Source: Clostridia bacterium (GTDB taxonomy: Bacteria > Bacillota > Clostridia > Oscillospirales > Acutalibacteraceae). Taken from it: 64,000 nt of DNA. Below the pieces are notes generated by a model. The model was not told the origin of the DNA, made no database searches, and was given only the letters and a program-made list of their open reading frames with translations. Both the position numbers and the translations under genes were made by a program. Below, piece after piece: positions 1 to 8,000 of this stretch (positions are counted from its first letter, which is position 1; each line of letters opens with the position of its first letter). The stretch is from the NCBI GenBank assembly GCA_017517665.1, contig JAFWYP010000041.1, positions 1 to 64,000 of the forward strand, read 5' to 3'.

Positions 1-103
1 CTCCGTCAAGAAATACACTATTCGGTAAATCCTGTTTGAGCTGTTGGCACACAGTTGTTTTTCCAACTCCCATAGTGCCACCAATCATATATAAAGTTTT
101 CAT
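1..103 (-). CDS. P-loop ATPase/kinase, N-terminal fragment
   Basis: The gene runs off the left edge; only about 34 residues are present. The start ATG is at 103-101. Residues 7-16 carry a Walker A motif (GGTMGVGKTT), placed right at the N-terminus as in small AAA_33/zeta-toxin-like or nucleoside-kinase proteins. The substrate cannot be told from this fragment. It diverges from the gene at 387. Confidence 0.6.
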   Translation of the reverse strand, partial: MKTLYMIGGTMGVGKTTVCQQLKQDLPNSVFLDG

Positions 104-243
104 CATTCACACCTACAAATTCTTATTTATCACTCTAATCATACCACAGTAAAAAGAAAAATTCCACCGTGTTTTTTATTCCGTTCATATGCAAAGGTAC
201 TGATTACTCTGCACATATAGAAATAAACAGACCGTTTTTATTC

Positions 244-270
244 GCCCCGCTTCGTGCGGGGCTTTTTCTT
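244..270 (+). terminator. Rho-independent terminator
   Basis: Perfect 7-bp GC stem (GCCCCGC / GCGGGGC) with a TTCGT loop, followed by a run of T. No plus-strand gene ends just upstream, so it may be a relic of a deleted gene or insulate the operon at 387. An open frame at 169-390 crosses this hairpin and is not credible as a gene. Confidence 0.7.
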
Positions 271-386
271 TTTGTTCCGCTTACTTGGATTTGTTATAAA
301 ATTTTTCTCCAACCTTTGGAACATTTTGGTTTTCTTGTGTCGTATATAGTTGGAGGGCGAAATCATTATCAAAGAAAGGAGAATTT

Positions 387-1187
387 ATGAAGAATTCAAA
401 CGACTCTCTTATTCTCGGTATTGACCACGGATACGGGAATATCAAAACAGCAAACAAGACTTTTGGAACGGGTGTTTATGTAAGCGACACCGAGCCCGCT
501 TTCAAAGACAATTTGCTTACGTGGAACGGTAAATATTACACAATCGGTGAAGGTCACAAGGAGTTCGTTGCCGACAAAATACAGGATATGGATTACTATG
601 TTCTGACCTTGGCAGCTGTCGCTTACGAGCTTCGTGCACGTGGACTGCGTGAGGCTAAAGTTCACTTGGCGGCAGGTCTTCCTCTGACCTGGCTCACTGC
701 ACAGAAGGAAGCTTTCCGCAGCTACCTTTTGCAGAACAAAGAGGTTGAATTCAGCTTCAACGGCATTGACTACAAGGTAGAGTTCACGGGTGCGGATATT
801 TTTCCGCAGGGGTTTGCCGCTATTGCGGACAGAATTCACGAATTCAGCGGAACAAATATGCTCTGCGATATTGGCAACGGCACTGATGAGAACGACAGAA
901 TGATATGGATTTATGAATTTACAGCTGACGCTGTAGGTTCTGTGACATTCGAGATTATTGCCAGCGACGAAAACGGCTTTACAAGCGAATCTGTTTATGC
1001 TTCAGCTGATGTTAAGGATGTTGCAGAGAACACACCCGAAACACCTGATGACGGAGAGACTGACACTACACCGGATAACAGCTGTTGTTTTATGAAATTT
1101 ATTTCATTTATATGCAATTTCTTTAAGAAATTAATTAACATCTTAAGAACGATTTCAACATTTGTGATGGGAGGTATAACGGCATGA
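387..1187 (+). pseudogene. Chimeric remnant: ParM-like actin N-terminus joined to a surface-protein C-terminus
   Basis: Residues 1 to about 168 read as the N-terminal half of a plasmid/ICE-type ParM/StbA actin ATPase: phosphate-1 motif GIDHGYGNIK near residue 11 and phosphate-2 DIGNGT near 163. The frame then switches without a stop into an unrelated segment that looks like the end of an Ig/Fn3-like extracellular protein, with a Pro/Thr/Asp-rich linker and a Cys-containing amphipathic tail (CCFMKFISFICNFF). Half the actin fold, including the adenosine site, is missing, so it should not polymerise. A good RBS (AAAGGAG) precedes it. Its stop overlaps the next start (ATGA), so its translation may be coupled to the peptide gene. 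Deletion fusion or misassembly both fit. Confidence 0.6.
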
Positions 1188-1423
1188 AAAACTATACAAA
1201 ACCTGCAATTTCATTTCAGCCTTTAAATATGGCAACCAACGTTTCAGACGGATGTAATATGGCTGCTAACAGTGCTCCTTATCAGTGTCCCGTTGAAATT
1301 CCCAACTGGCCCGGTGAAACAGTTTTTACAGCTTATGCGTGTACTTGGGCAACTAATAAGCCGGAAGAGTTTGATATTTGTTATCACGGTCCCGTTGGTA
1401 TAATAAGTGTTTTTGGTTCTTGA
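1184..1423 (+). CDS. Putative RiPP precursor peptide, four-Cys, 79 aa
   Basis: Small ORF at the head of a radical SAM/PqqD/HPrK-like operon. The N-terminal leader is of the MKxYxKPxI type seen in many clostridial and Bacteroidales modified peptides. The core region holds Cys24, Cys35, Cys53 and Cys66, Trp42 and Trp55, several Asn/Thr/Ser, and ends GIISVFGS. There is no signal peptide or transmembrane segment. It overlaps the upstream remnant by 4 bp (ATGA) and is followed by a hairpin, a usual arrangement for an over-expressed precursor. The precursor role comes from context; I do not recognise the exact family. Thioether (sactipeptide/ranthipeptide-type) or C-C crosslinks are plausible given the SPASM maturase, but unproven. 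Confidence 0.6.
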   Translation: MKNYTKPAISFQPLNMATNVSDGCNMAANSAPYQCPVEIPNWPGETVFTAYACTWATNKPEEFDICYHGPVGIISVFGS

Positions 1424-1430
1424 TTAACCA

Positions 1431-1466
1431 AAGCCGGGCTCGCTTAAACAATGGGCTCGGCTTGTT
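1431..1466 (+). terminator. Attenuator-like hairpin after the precursor gene
   Basis: 11-bp stem (1431-1441 with 1453-1463, two G-T wobbles) and an 11-nt loop, followed by a weak GTTGTT tract. The poor T-run suggests partial read-through, which would yield more precursor mRNA than maturase mRNA. Confidence 0.5.
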
Positions 1467-1483
1467 GTTCTGATGGAGAAAAT

Positions 1484-2161
1484 ATGAAAACTGTAAAAAA
1501 AATTATTCCGTTGTTATTGTGTATATGCATTGTTATGCTTTTCGGCTGCAACTCTGACAGCACGGAAACGGATAAAAAAACCGTGTATGGTTATGAGCTT
1601 CAGACCGAAATAGACTATGGTGTTACAATAGAAGATATTTATCTTTATTCAGGTGAATATATAGAGGATATCTCTTTCGGAAATTGTGAAAATGTTGTTG
1701 CACTTAAGGTGAAAAACAATTCAGGCTCGGATATACAATTGCTTCGGATAAATGTTAAAACAAACATTAAAGAATTAACATTTGAAATCACAACTCTTAA
1801 TTCGGGAGCTGCGGTGGTTGCTCTTGAAAAGTCAAAACAGACTTTGGCTGAAGACGAAAAAATACTCAGTATTAAAATAATTAACAGATCCGATTTTAAA
1901 AGCAGCATAACCCTTAAAGAAGATGTTTTCGTTGTGCAGGGTAATCTTGCAACAATAAACATCAAAAATATATCAGCAACTGAAATTCAGGAAGATATTT
2001 ACGTTTATTACAAGAAAAAAGATGCAGACGGAAATTATTTCGGCGGTATAACATTCCGCACTAAAGCCGTCGGACTGATGCCGAACGAAATAAAACAGCT
2101 TCCGGCGGCAAATTTTGATCCGTCTGACAGCGAGGTGCTTTTTGTAGATTATGCAGAGTGA
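1484..2161 (+). CDS. Secreted lipoprotein of the RiPP operon
   Basis: 225 aa. Start chosen at ATG 1484 because GGAG lies at 1475-1478 and the following residues form a lipoprotein signal: two Lys pairs, a hydrophobic core and lipobox LFGC with Cys22. An upstream in-frame ATG at 1451 would bury the signal and lies in the hairpin. The mature part is beta-rich with FxxL/IxIKN patterns suggesting one or two Ig-like folds; no family recognised. It overlaps the next gene by 11 bp. In this setting it could be an immunity, sensing or surface-anchoring factor for the peptide; that is inference. Confidence 0.6.
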   Translation: MKTVKKIIPLLLCICIVMLFGCNSDSTETDKKTVYGYELQTEIDYGVTIEDIYLYSGEYIEDISFGNCENVVALKVKNNSGSDIQLLRINVKTNIKELTFEITTLNSGAAVVALEKSKQTLAEDEKILSIKIINRSDFKSSITLKEDVFVVQGNLATINIKNISATEIQEDIYVYYKKKDADGNYFGGITFRTKAVGLMPNEIKQLPAANFDPSDSEVLFVDYAE

Positions 2162-2984
2162 AAAGTACATTTTTTGCGATTGTTCTGTTGAAATAAAGCA
2201 TAACAAACCTATTTCAAAAAAAAATAATTACAGTCTTTTTTTGGGAGATTCCGAAACAACCGAATTTTCTGTTGAAGTAACAGAAACTGATATTCTTCCC
2301 GAAAAAAAGGGGATATGTTTGTTTGACGGTGAGCTGAACGATGTTTATCTTGACGGTGAAATCAGAAGAACATATTCTGCATTTCCTGTTGGTGAGGATC
2401 AGCTCAAAGAAGATTTTGCCTGCAGAGTAAACAATGAAAAGTTGTATATCTCGTTCCGTGATGAAACAAATGAATTTCTGGTTTTTGAGGGGTTGCGACT
2501 TTCCGAGCTTCTTCTTTCAAAAGGAATAGGTATTCTTCACTGCTCTTTTATAGAGGTTGACGGACAAGCCATTCTGTTTGCGGGAGACAAGCAGGTGGGT
2601 AAATCTACTCAGGCGGCGCTTTGGGAAAAATATTTTTCAGCAACAATAATCAACGGAGACAGAGCCGGTCTTTTCGTAAAAGACGGAATAGTAACCGCAG
2701 GCGGTGTGCCTTATTGCGGCACATCCGGTATCTGTAAAAACAAACAGTATCCGCTTAAGGCTGTTATCTGTCTCTCTAAAGGCACGGATAATAAGTTGGA
2801 AAGGCTTTCGCCTGTCAATGCTTTTATGTTTCTTTTGGGTAAATTTGCTTATAACACATGGAATCCGGCAGATGTAAATGCTGTAACAGAGCTGCTTATT
2901 GCAATTGCGGAAAGGATACCGATTTACAGCTACAGCTGTCTTAAAGATGAATCAGCGGTGAAATATCTTTCTGAAAGGATTTAG
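2151..2984 (+). CDS. HPr kinase-like P-loop protein (RiPP-associated)
   Basis: 277 aa. Residues 145-153 form a Walker A motif (GDKQVGKST) in the context CSFIEVDGQAILFAG, typical of the HprK/PckA-like P-loop kinases found beside PqqD proteins in RiPP loci. Residues 1-115 are a variable N-terminal region. A later NGDR (about residue 168) resembles the HprK Asp/Arg catalytic region. There is no HPr or PTS gene nearby, so a carbon-catabolite role is unlikely; phosphorylation of a peptide or partner is the guess. It overlaps the lipoprotein gene by 11 bp and lies 3 bp before the maturase gene. Confidence 0.65.
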   Translation: MQSEKYIFCDCSVEIKHNKPISKKNNYSLFLGDSETTEFSVEVTETDILPEKKGICLFDGELNDVYLDGEIRRTYSAFPVGEDQLKEDFACRVNNEKLYISFRDETNEFLVFEGLRLSELLLSKGIGILHCSFIEVDGQAILFAGDKQVGKSTQAALWEKYFSATIINGDRAGLFVKDGIVTAGGVPYCGTSGICKNKQYPLKAVICLSKGTDNKLERLSPVNAFMFLLGKFAYNTWNPADVNAVTELLIAIAERIPIYSYSCLKDESAVKYLSERI

Positions 2985-2987
2985 TTT

Positions 2988-4124
2988 ATGGATACTGAAA
3001 AGCTTATAAACAGAGCAGTTGTCAATAATGAACCTGTGTTTGTGGCATACCTTCATTCAAAGGCAGCGGCGGCGGGAGTGCCGGTTTCAGCTACCTTTGA
3101 GCTGACTGCCCGTTGCAATTTCAACTGCAGAATGTGCTATGTCCATTCTCAGGATTCCGTGCTCTGCAAAGCGCAGGAAAAAAGTGCGGAATGGTGGATT
3201 GCTTTAGGAAAAGAGGCCATAGAGCAGGGGGTTGTTTTTTTGCTCCTTACCGGTGGAGAGCCTCTTCTTCGCAAGGATTTCAAAGAGATATATACAGAAC
3301 TTTCAAAGCTTGGCTTTATCATATCCATCAACACAAACGGTTATCTTATTACAGATGAAATTGTTACGCTTTTCAGAAAAAATCCTCCTGCGAGACTGAA
3401 TATTTCACTTTACGGAGCAAATGATAAAACTTATGAAAACATAACCGGCTTACCTGCATTTTCAAGAGTTATAGAAAATGTGAAGAAGCTTATTGATATC
3501 GGAACAGATATCCGATTCAACGGCAGTTTTACAAATCTTAATGCATGTGATGCCGAAAAGATTTATAACATCAGCCGTGAACTGAATGTGTATATAAAAG
3601 GAACTCAGTATATGTTCCCGCCGGTGCTTGCCGGAGGAAAATATGGCGATAATCCCTGCAGACTTTCACCCGAAGATGCAGCGCAGAAACGTGTTGAATG
3701 GCTTAAGCTGATTTATACCCCCGAGGAATACAAAATGCGTCTTAAGTCTATGGTTGAAGGTGTGGATGCGTTTGAGTTATCCGGTGATGAGGAATGCGGT
3801 GAAGGCAAAGTGAAATGCCGTGCAGGCAAAAGCAGCACATGGGTGAATTTTCGCGGCGAAATGTGCTTCTGCGGTATTGCAGGTCATTCTTTCAGTATAG
3901 ATGAATACGGATTCAACGGAGCATGGGAAAAGGTAAAAGAGTTTTCCGCTTCAATAAGAACACCGGCCAGATGCGAAGGGTGCAGATATAAAAACATCTG
4001 TTGTGTCTGTGCCGCCGCCTGCTATACGGAAACGGGAGATTTTTCGGCAGTTCCCGCATATATATGCCGTATGACCGAATGTATATCGCAGCTTATGAAG
4101 AAAGAAACAGAAGGGCTTGAGTAA
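2988..4124 (+). CDS. Radical SAM/SPASM peptide maturase
   Basis: 378 aa. Cys43, Cys47 and Cys50 form the CxxxCxxC site (ARCNFNCRMC) for the SAM-binding 4Fe-4S cluster; LTGGEPLL follows (GGEP motif). The C-terminal 110 residues are a Cys-rich SPASM domain (KCRAG, CFCG, CEGCRYKNICCVC, CYTE, YICR) expected to bind auxiliary clusters. This fold crosslinks Cys or other side chains in ribosomal peptides. It lacks a fused PqqD/RRE domain, which is supplied by the next gene (8-bp overlap). The likely substrate is the 79-aa peptide at 1184. Confidence 0.85.
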   Translation: MDTEKLINRAVVNNEPVFVAYLHSKAAAAGVPVSATFELTARCNFNCRMCYVHSQDSVLCKAQEKSAEWWIALGKEAIEQGVVFLLLTGGEPLLRKDFKEIYTELSKLGFIISINTNGYLITDEIVTLFRKNPPARLNISLYGANDKTYENITGLPAFSRVIENVKKLIDIGTDIRFNGSFTNLNACDAEKIYNISRELNVYIKGTQYMFPPVLAGGKYGDNPCRLSPEDAAQKRVEWLKLIYTPEEYKMRLKSMVEGVDAFELSGDEECGEGKVKCRAGKSSTWVNFRGEMCFCGIAGHSFSIDEYGFNGAWEKVKEFSASIRTPARCEGCRYKNICCVCAAACYTETGDFSAVPAYICRMTECISQLMKKETEGLE

Positions 4125-4386
4125 AATGAAAATAAAAAAGCAAGTCATATTAAGAAGCGTTGCAGGTGAACATATGCTTATACCTGCAGGTGAAACAGTT
4201 CTTGAATATAACGGAATTTTTACGATGACGGAAAGCGGAAAATTCCTTTGGGAAAACATCGTAAAAGGCGCAGAAGAAAAAGAGCTTGCAAACCTGCTTA
4301 TACAAGAATACGGAATTGATTCCGATATTGCTTCATCAGATGTGAACGAATTCATAGAAATGCTCAGAACATTTGGTATAATTTAA
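4117..4386 (+). CDS. PqqD-like RiPP recognition protein
   Basis: 89 aa, the usual length of a stand-alone PqqD/RRE. It shows the family pattern: beta-strands around residues 5-35 (LRSVAGEHMLIPAG), then TESGKFLWENI and a helical tail with LLIQEYGIDSDIASSDVNEFIEMLRTFGII. Such proteins bind the leader peptide and present it to the radical SAM enzyme. Its start overlaps the maturase gene, supporting stoichiometric coupling. It is the last gene of the operon and is followed by a terminator. Confidence 0.8.
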   Translation: MSKMKIKKQVILRSVAGEHMLIPAGETVLEYNGIFTMTESGKFLWENIVKGAEEKELANLLIQEYGIDSDIASSDVNEFIEMLRTFGII

Positions 4387-4412
4387 CAAGCAATAAAACA
4401 TATAATGCTGTT

Positions 4413-4441
4413 CCCGCCGATTACCCGGTGGGGATTTTTTT
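4413..4441 (+). terminator. Terminator of the RiPP operon
   Basis: CCCGCCG (4413-4419) pairs with CGGTGGG (4426-4432, one G-T wobble), then G, A and seven T. Confidence 0.8.
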
Positions 4442-4464
4442 GACTCTTACGTTGCGTTATGGGT

Positions 4465-4486
4465 TATAATCATATCACAGGTGATA
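4465..4486. promoter_or_regulatory. -10-like TATAAT followed by the palindrome TATCACAGGTGATA
   Basis: A 14-bp near-perfect palindrome at 4473-4486 sits just after TATAAT (4465-4470), where an operator would cover the start site. The identical 14-mer recurs at 23893 beside an XRE regulator gene. No gene follows here; the only ATG (4490) opens a five-codon frame. The rest of 4387-4594 holds only terminators. Confidence 0.35.
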
Positions 4487-4548
4487 GAAATGCATATCAA
4501 GGGATAAGAATTAAGCTTTGTATGGCTTGCTGATTATTCAGATATTAT

Positions 4549-4590
4549 AAAACGGCACCTGCGAATTGCGCTTTTTCGCAGGTGCCGTTT
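4549..4590. terminator. Strong bidirectional terminator
   Basis: About 16-bp perfect stem (core AACGGCACCTGCGAA with its complement), an 8-nt loop, and A/T tracts at the ends. It serves the minus-strand gene ending at 4595. Confidence 0.8.
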
Positions 4591-4594
4591 GTCA

Positions 4595-4792
4595 TTAGCT
4601 TTCATCAGTATTTTCATATTCTGCTAAATTTATGATATCATCCGCATTTTTACAACAAAATTTCTGATAATCCAGACCGCCGTCAACGGCGCAACTGCCG
4701 CAACTGCATCTGACAAAATTGTGCGTGTAAGTTGATTCAATGATATCTCCGCACAATTTACACTGTATAGCATTTTTAACTAATTTTTTCAT
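4595..4792 (-). CDS. Small Cys-rich protein, DUF7695-like
   Basis: 65 aa with paired Cys in CKLCGDIIES and CSCGSCAVDGGLDY. The order CxxCGD..IES..HxFVxCxCG..VDGGLDY matches a small zinc-ribbon-like family I know from phage and mobile regions of Bacillota (DUF7695, from memory). It is preceded by GGAG (AGGAGAGTTGTAAC) and followed by the terminator at 4549. Function unknown; the four core Cys suggest metal binding. Confidence 0.65.
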   Translation of the reverse strand: MKKLVKNAIQCKLCGDIIESTYTHNFVRCSCGSCAVDGGLDYQKFCCKNADDIINLAEYENTDES

Positions 4793-4980
4793 GTTACAAC
4801 TCTCCTGTCAATTTTTAATTATTGTATAATATATTTGATTAGAGGTGCGACATAAGAATTATGATTTTTCTGTTGACTTCTGTTCGCAAATCCACTAATT
4901 ATTATTCGGGTTTTTCAAGTATATCACGGACAATTGATTAACGCAAGAATGCATAGAGTTTATTTTCTGTTTTGCATATA

Positions 4981-5050
4981 TGGTAATTTTGTTCCAAACC
5001 GATTAAATGCGAAGAATACTGTTGATTTTTGACAAAGCTGCAGATATAAT
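4981..5050 (+). promoter_or_regulatory. Promoter of the receptor-kinase gene with a shared upstream box (copy 1)
   Basis: TTGATT at 5022-5027, a 17-bp spacer, and a perfect TATAAT at 5045-5050. Thirty bases before the -35 start lies TTCCAAA (4992-4998), preceded by a T-rich tract. The same box and exact spacing recur at 9114 and 12837. The transcript would start just before the RBS at 5065. The remaining part of 4793-4980 shows no gene. Confidence 0.7.
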
Positions 5051-5081
5051 TGATTGTGGGATATGAGAGGAGGAGATCCGT

Positions 5082-8000
5082 TTGATTACAAGAGACGAAA
5101 AAATTATGCTTGAAAGATTTGAGATAAACGCTGTCAATAAAGAGTTGAAAAACTTTAAAGAAGATTTCCCCAAAGCCCAAATAGGCAGATGGATAAATTC
5201 GGGCGGACAGGCTACCGTTTATTTTCTTAAAACAAAAGCAGGCGGCAATAAATATGTTATTAAGATTTCAAAAGACGGTTTTGAAAAAACAATTAATTTC
5301 AGCAATAATTTTTCCGGAAACAAGGAAATTGACGGGTTGTTTCTGAAGGTTGAGTCCTGTTTTGATGTGATTATAAGAAAAGGCAGAAACATATATACTC
5401 TTCACTGTATAATTGAAAAATATCATCCTTGCCTTGATGATTATATAGCTTCGGGACTGAATCCTAAAAGGGATGATCGTGAAATAGCAATAAGATTGGG
5501 TGCTGATTTGCTTCCTTTGCTTATTGCTATGGAAGGAAAATATGTTCACAGAGACATCAAGCCCGGAAACATATTCTTAAAGACAACCAGACTCTCCGAC
5601 GGATTTTGTCTCGGCGATTTCGGAATCGTGACAAGTTTTTCAGACGGAACCCTCAAAACTCAGATCTTGAGATTGGGAACTGCGGAGACTGCATCTCCGG
5701 ACATTATTCTTCGCGACAGACCGTATGAGGTTGCTGTTGAAGGTAGAGATGTGTTTAAGTACATCTTCAGAGGCTCAACCAAAGGGGATATGTATTCACT
5801 GGCTGCAACCATGTATTATTATCTCAATGACAGAACCTTTCCTTTTATTGATCGATATGATGGTAAAGCTCTTGATGAGAATTATTGGGAGAAAATTCGC
5901 AAAACCGACTGTGAAGCACCCGAATACGGTTCACAGAAATTGAAAGATATTGTTTGCAAAGCGTTAAAGTTTGATCCCGAAGAACGTTTTGCGTCTTGTG
6001 CCGAGATGCTCAACGCTCTCAAAGAAACTGATGAATATAAAGAATTTGCTATGAACCATACAGGGAATCACGATACTATTACTCATGATAAAACCCACGT
6101 TCCGGTTAATATCAAATCTGAAGATGATGAAATGAATTTTGATTTTGTCGTTCCTTTTGGTTCTTCCGGTGAATATACCGGTAAAAGGCTTGATGACCGA
6201 TACGAAATCAAGGAGGTAATCAGCACAAGCAATATTGCTGTGGTTTATAAGGCATATGACCTGATAGATGACAGGATTGTAGCTGTGAAAATTCTCAAAG
6301 AAGAACACCTTGCAAATGAGGAGTTATGTCGCAGATTCAAGAATGATTCAAAGGCAGCTGCGGTCCTTTTTCATCAGAATATTGTCAGGATATATAATGT
6401 GGCTTACGGCGACAAACTTCAGTATATGGTGACAGAGTATGTTGAAGGAATTGATTTGAAGGAGTTTATCAAGCAAAACGGTAAACTTGGTTTAAAACCT
6501 TCGCTTTATATTGCCGAGCAGGTTCTCCGTGCTTTTCAGCATGCACACAATAAAGGTGTTGTTCACGGAAACTCCAATTCGCATAACATAAAGATTCTTT
6601 CCAACGGCAGAGTTTTAGTGGATGATTTTGGCATTCCGCATTCCGGACACAGCGGTGCGGTAAGTTTCAGAGATGATATCTGTTCGGTCGGTGAAATTCT
6701 TTATGAGATGCTTACGGGACAGAACTTTTATGTGAATAACATGAAGTCTCCGAGGGAAGTCAACAATGCTGTTCCCATCGGCCTCGAGCAGATAATCATG
6801 TATGCAATATCAAAAGGATACCGCTCTGCTGCAGATATGCTTGCCGAAATCGAGACGTACAGACGTAATCCTGCTGTACGCTTTACCCGCCAAGTTACTC
6901 CTCTTAACCCATTGGAGGAGGAACTGAAAAAATGGGACAATAATCCCGTAAAAATCGTAACAGGTACTGGCGGAGGCAAGAAAGGAAAGTCAAAATTAAA
7001 GTATGTTGCAGCAGCAGCGCTTATTCTGGTCTTCGGTCTCGGCTGCATCGCTTTCGGCTCTTACCATAGCGATTTGTCTGATGCGATGGACGATATACGG
7101 AATTACCGCAAGGCAGTTTCGTTTGTCAAGGACGGAGACAAAGTGAATGCAGCTTTACACTTTGAAAAAGCCGATGATTATAAAGACGCAGAAGAACAAT
7201 GTTTTGCTCTCTGGGATGAAATTGCATTCAGAGAAACCGTTTCGGCGGGTTATGACCACACCGTAGGTGTTAAAGCTGACGGTACGGTTGTTGCAGTTGG
7301 CGATAATGATCACAATCAGTGCGATACAGAAAAGTGGGCGGATATTGTTGCTGTTTCCGCAGGCGCCATTCACACTGTAGGTCTTAAATCTGACGGTACG
7401 GTTATTGCGGTTGGCGATAATGAACACAATCAGTGTGATACGGAAAAGTGGACGGATATTGTAGCTGTATCTGCAGGTTATTATCACACCGCAGGACTCA
7501 AATTCGATGGCACGGTTGTCACAACCGGATATAACGATAACGGCCGATGCGATACAGACGAATGGACAGATATCGTTGCTGTTTATGCCGGCGGTTATCA
7601 TACAGTAGGTCTCAAATCCGATGGCACGGTTGTTGCGGTGGGAAGCAATTCTGACGGACAGTGTGATACAGAAAAGTGGGCGGATATTGTTGCCGTTTCA
7701 GCCGGAACTGTTCATACAGTAGGTCTCAAATCCGATGGCACGGTTGTTGCGGTTGGCGGCAACGAAAAAGGTAAAGCAAAAGGTCAGTGCAATGTGGATG
7801 ATTGGACGGATATTGTTGCAGTTTCTGCGGGTGATTATCATACTTTAGGTATCAGATCCGACGGTACGGTTGTTGCAACGGGTTGTAACGAGTATATTCA
7901 ATGCGATGTATATAACTGGAAGAATATCATTGCCGTTTCTGCAGGCGGTTATTATACCGTAGGACTTAAGTCCGATGCTTCGGTTGTTGCGGTTGGCAAC

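Noticed and set aside
169..390. 73-codon open frame before the ParM remnant
   Set aside because: It crosses a terminator hairpin, has no RBS and no protein-like pattern.
387..4386. A plasmid partition locus based on the ParM-like gene
   Set aside because: The actin is truncated, no ParR or parC repeats follow, and the downstream genes form a RiPP-type operon.
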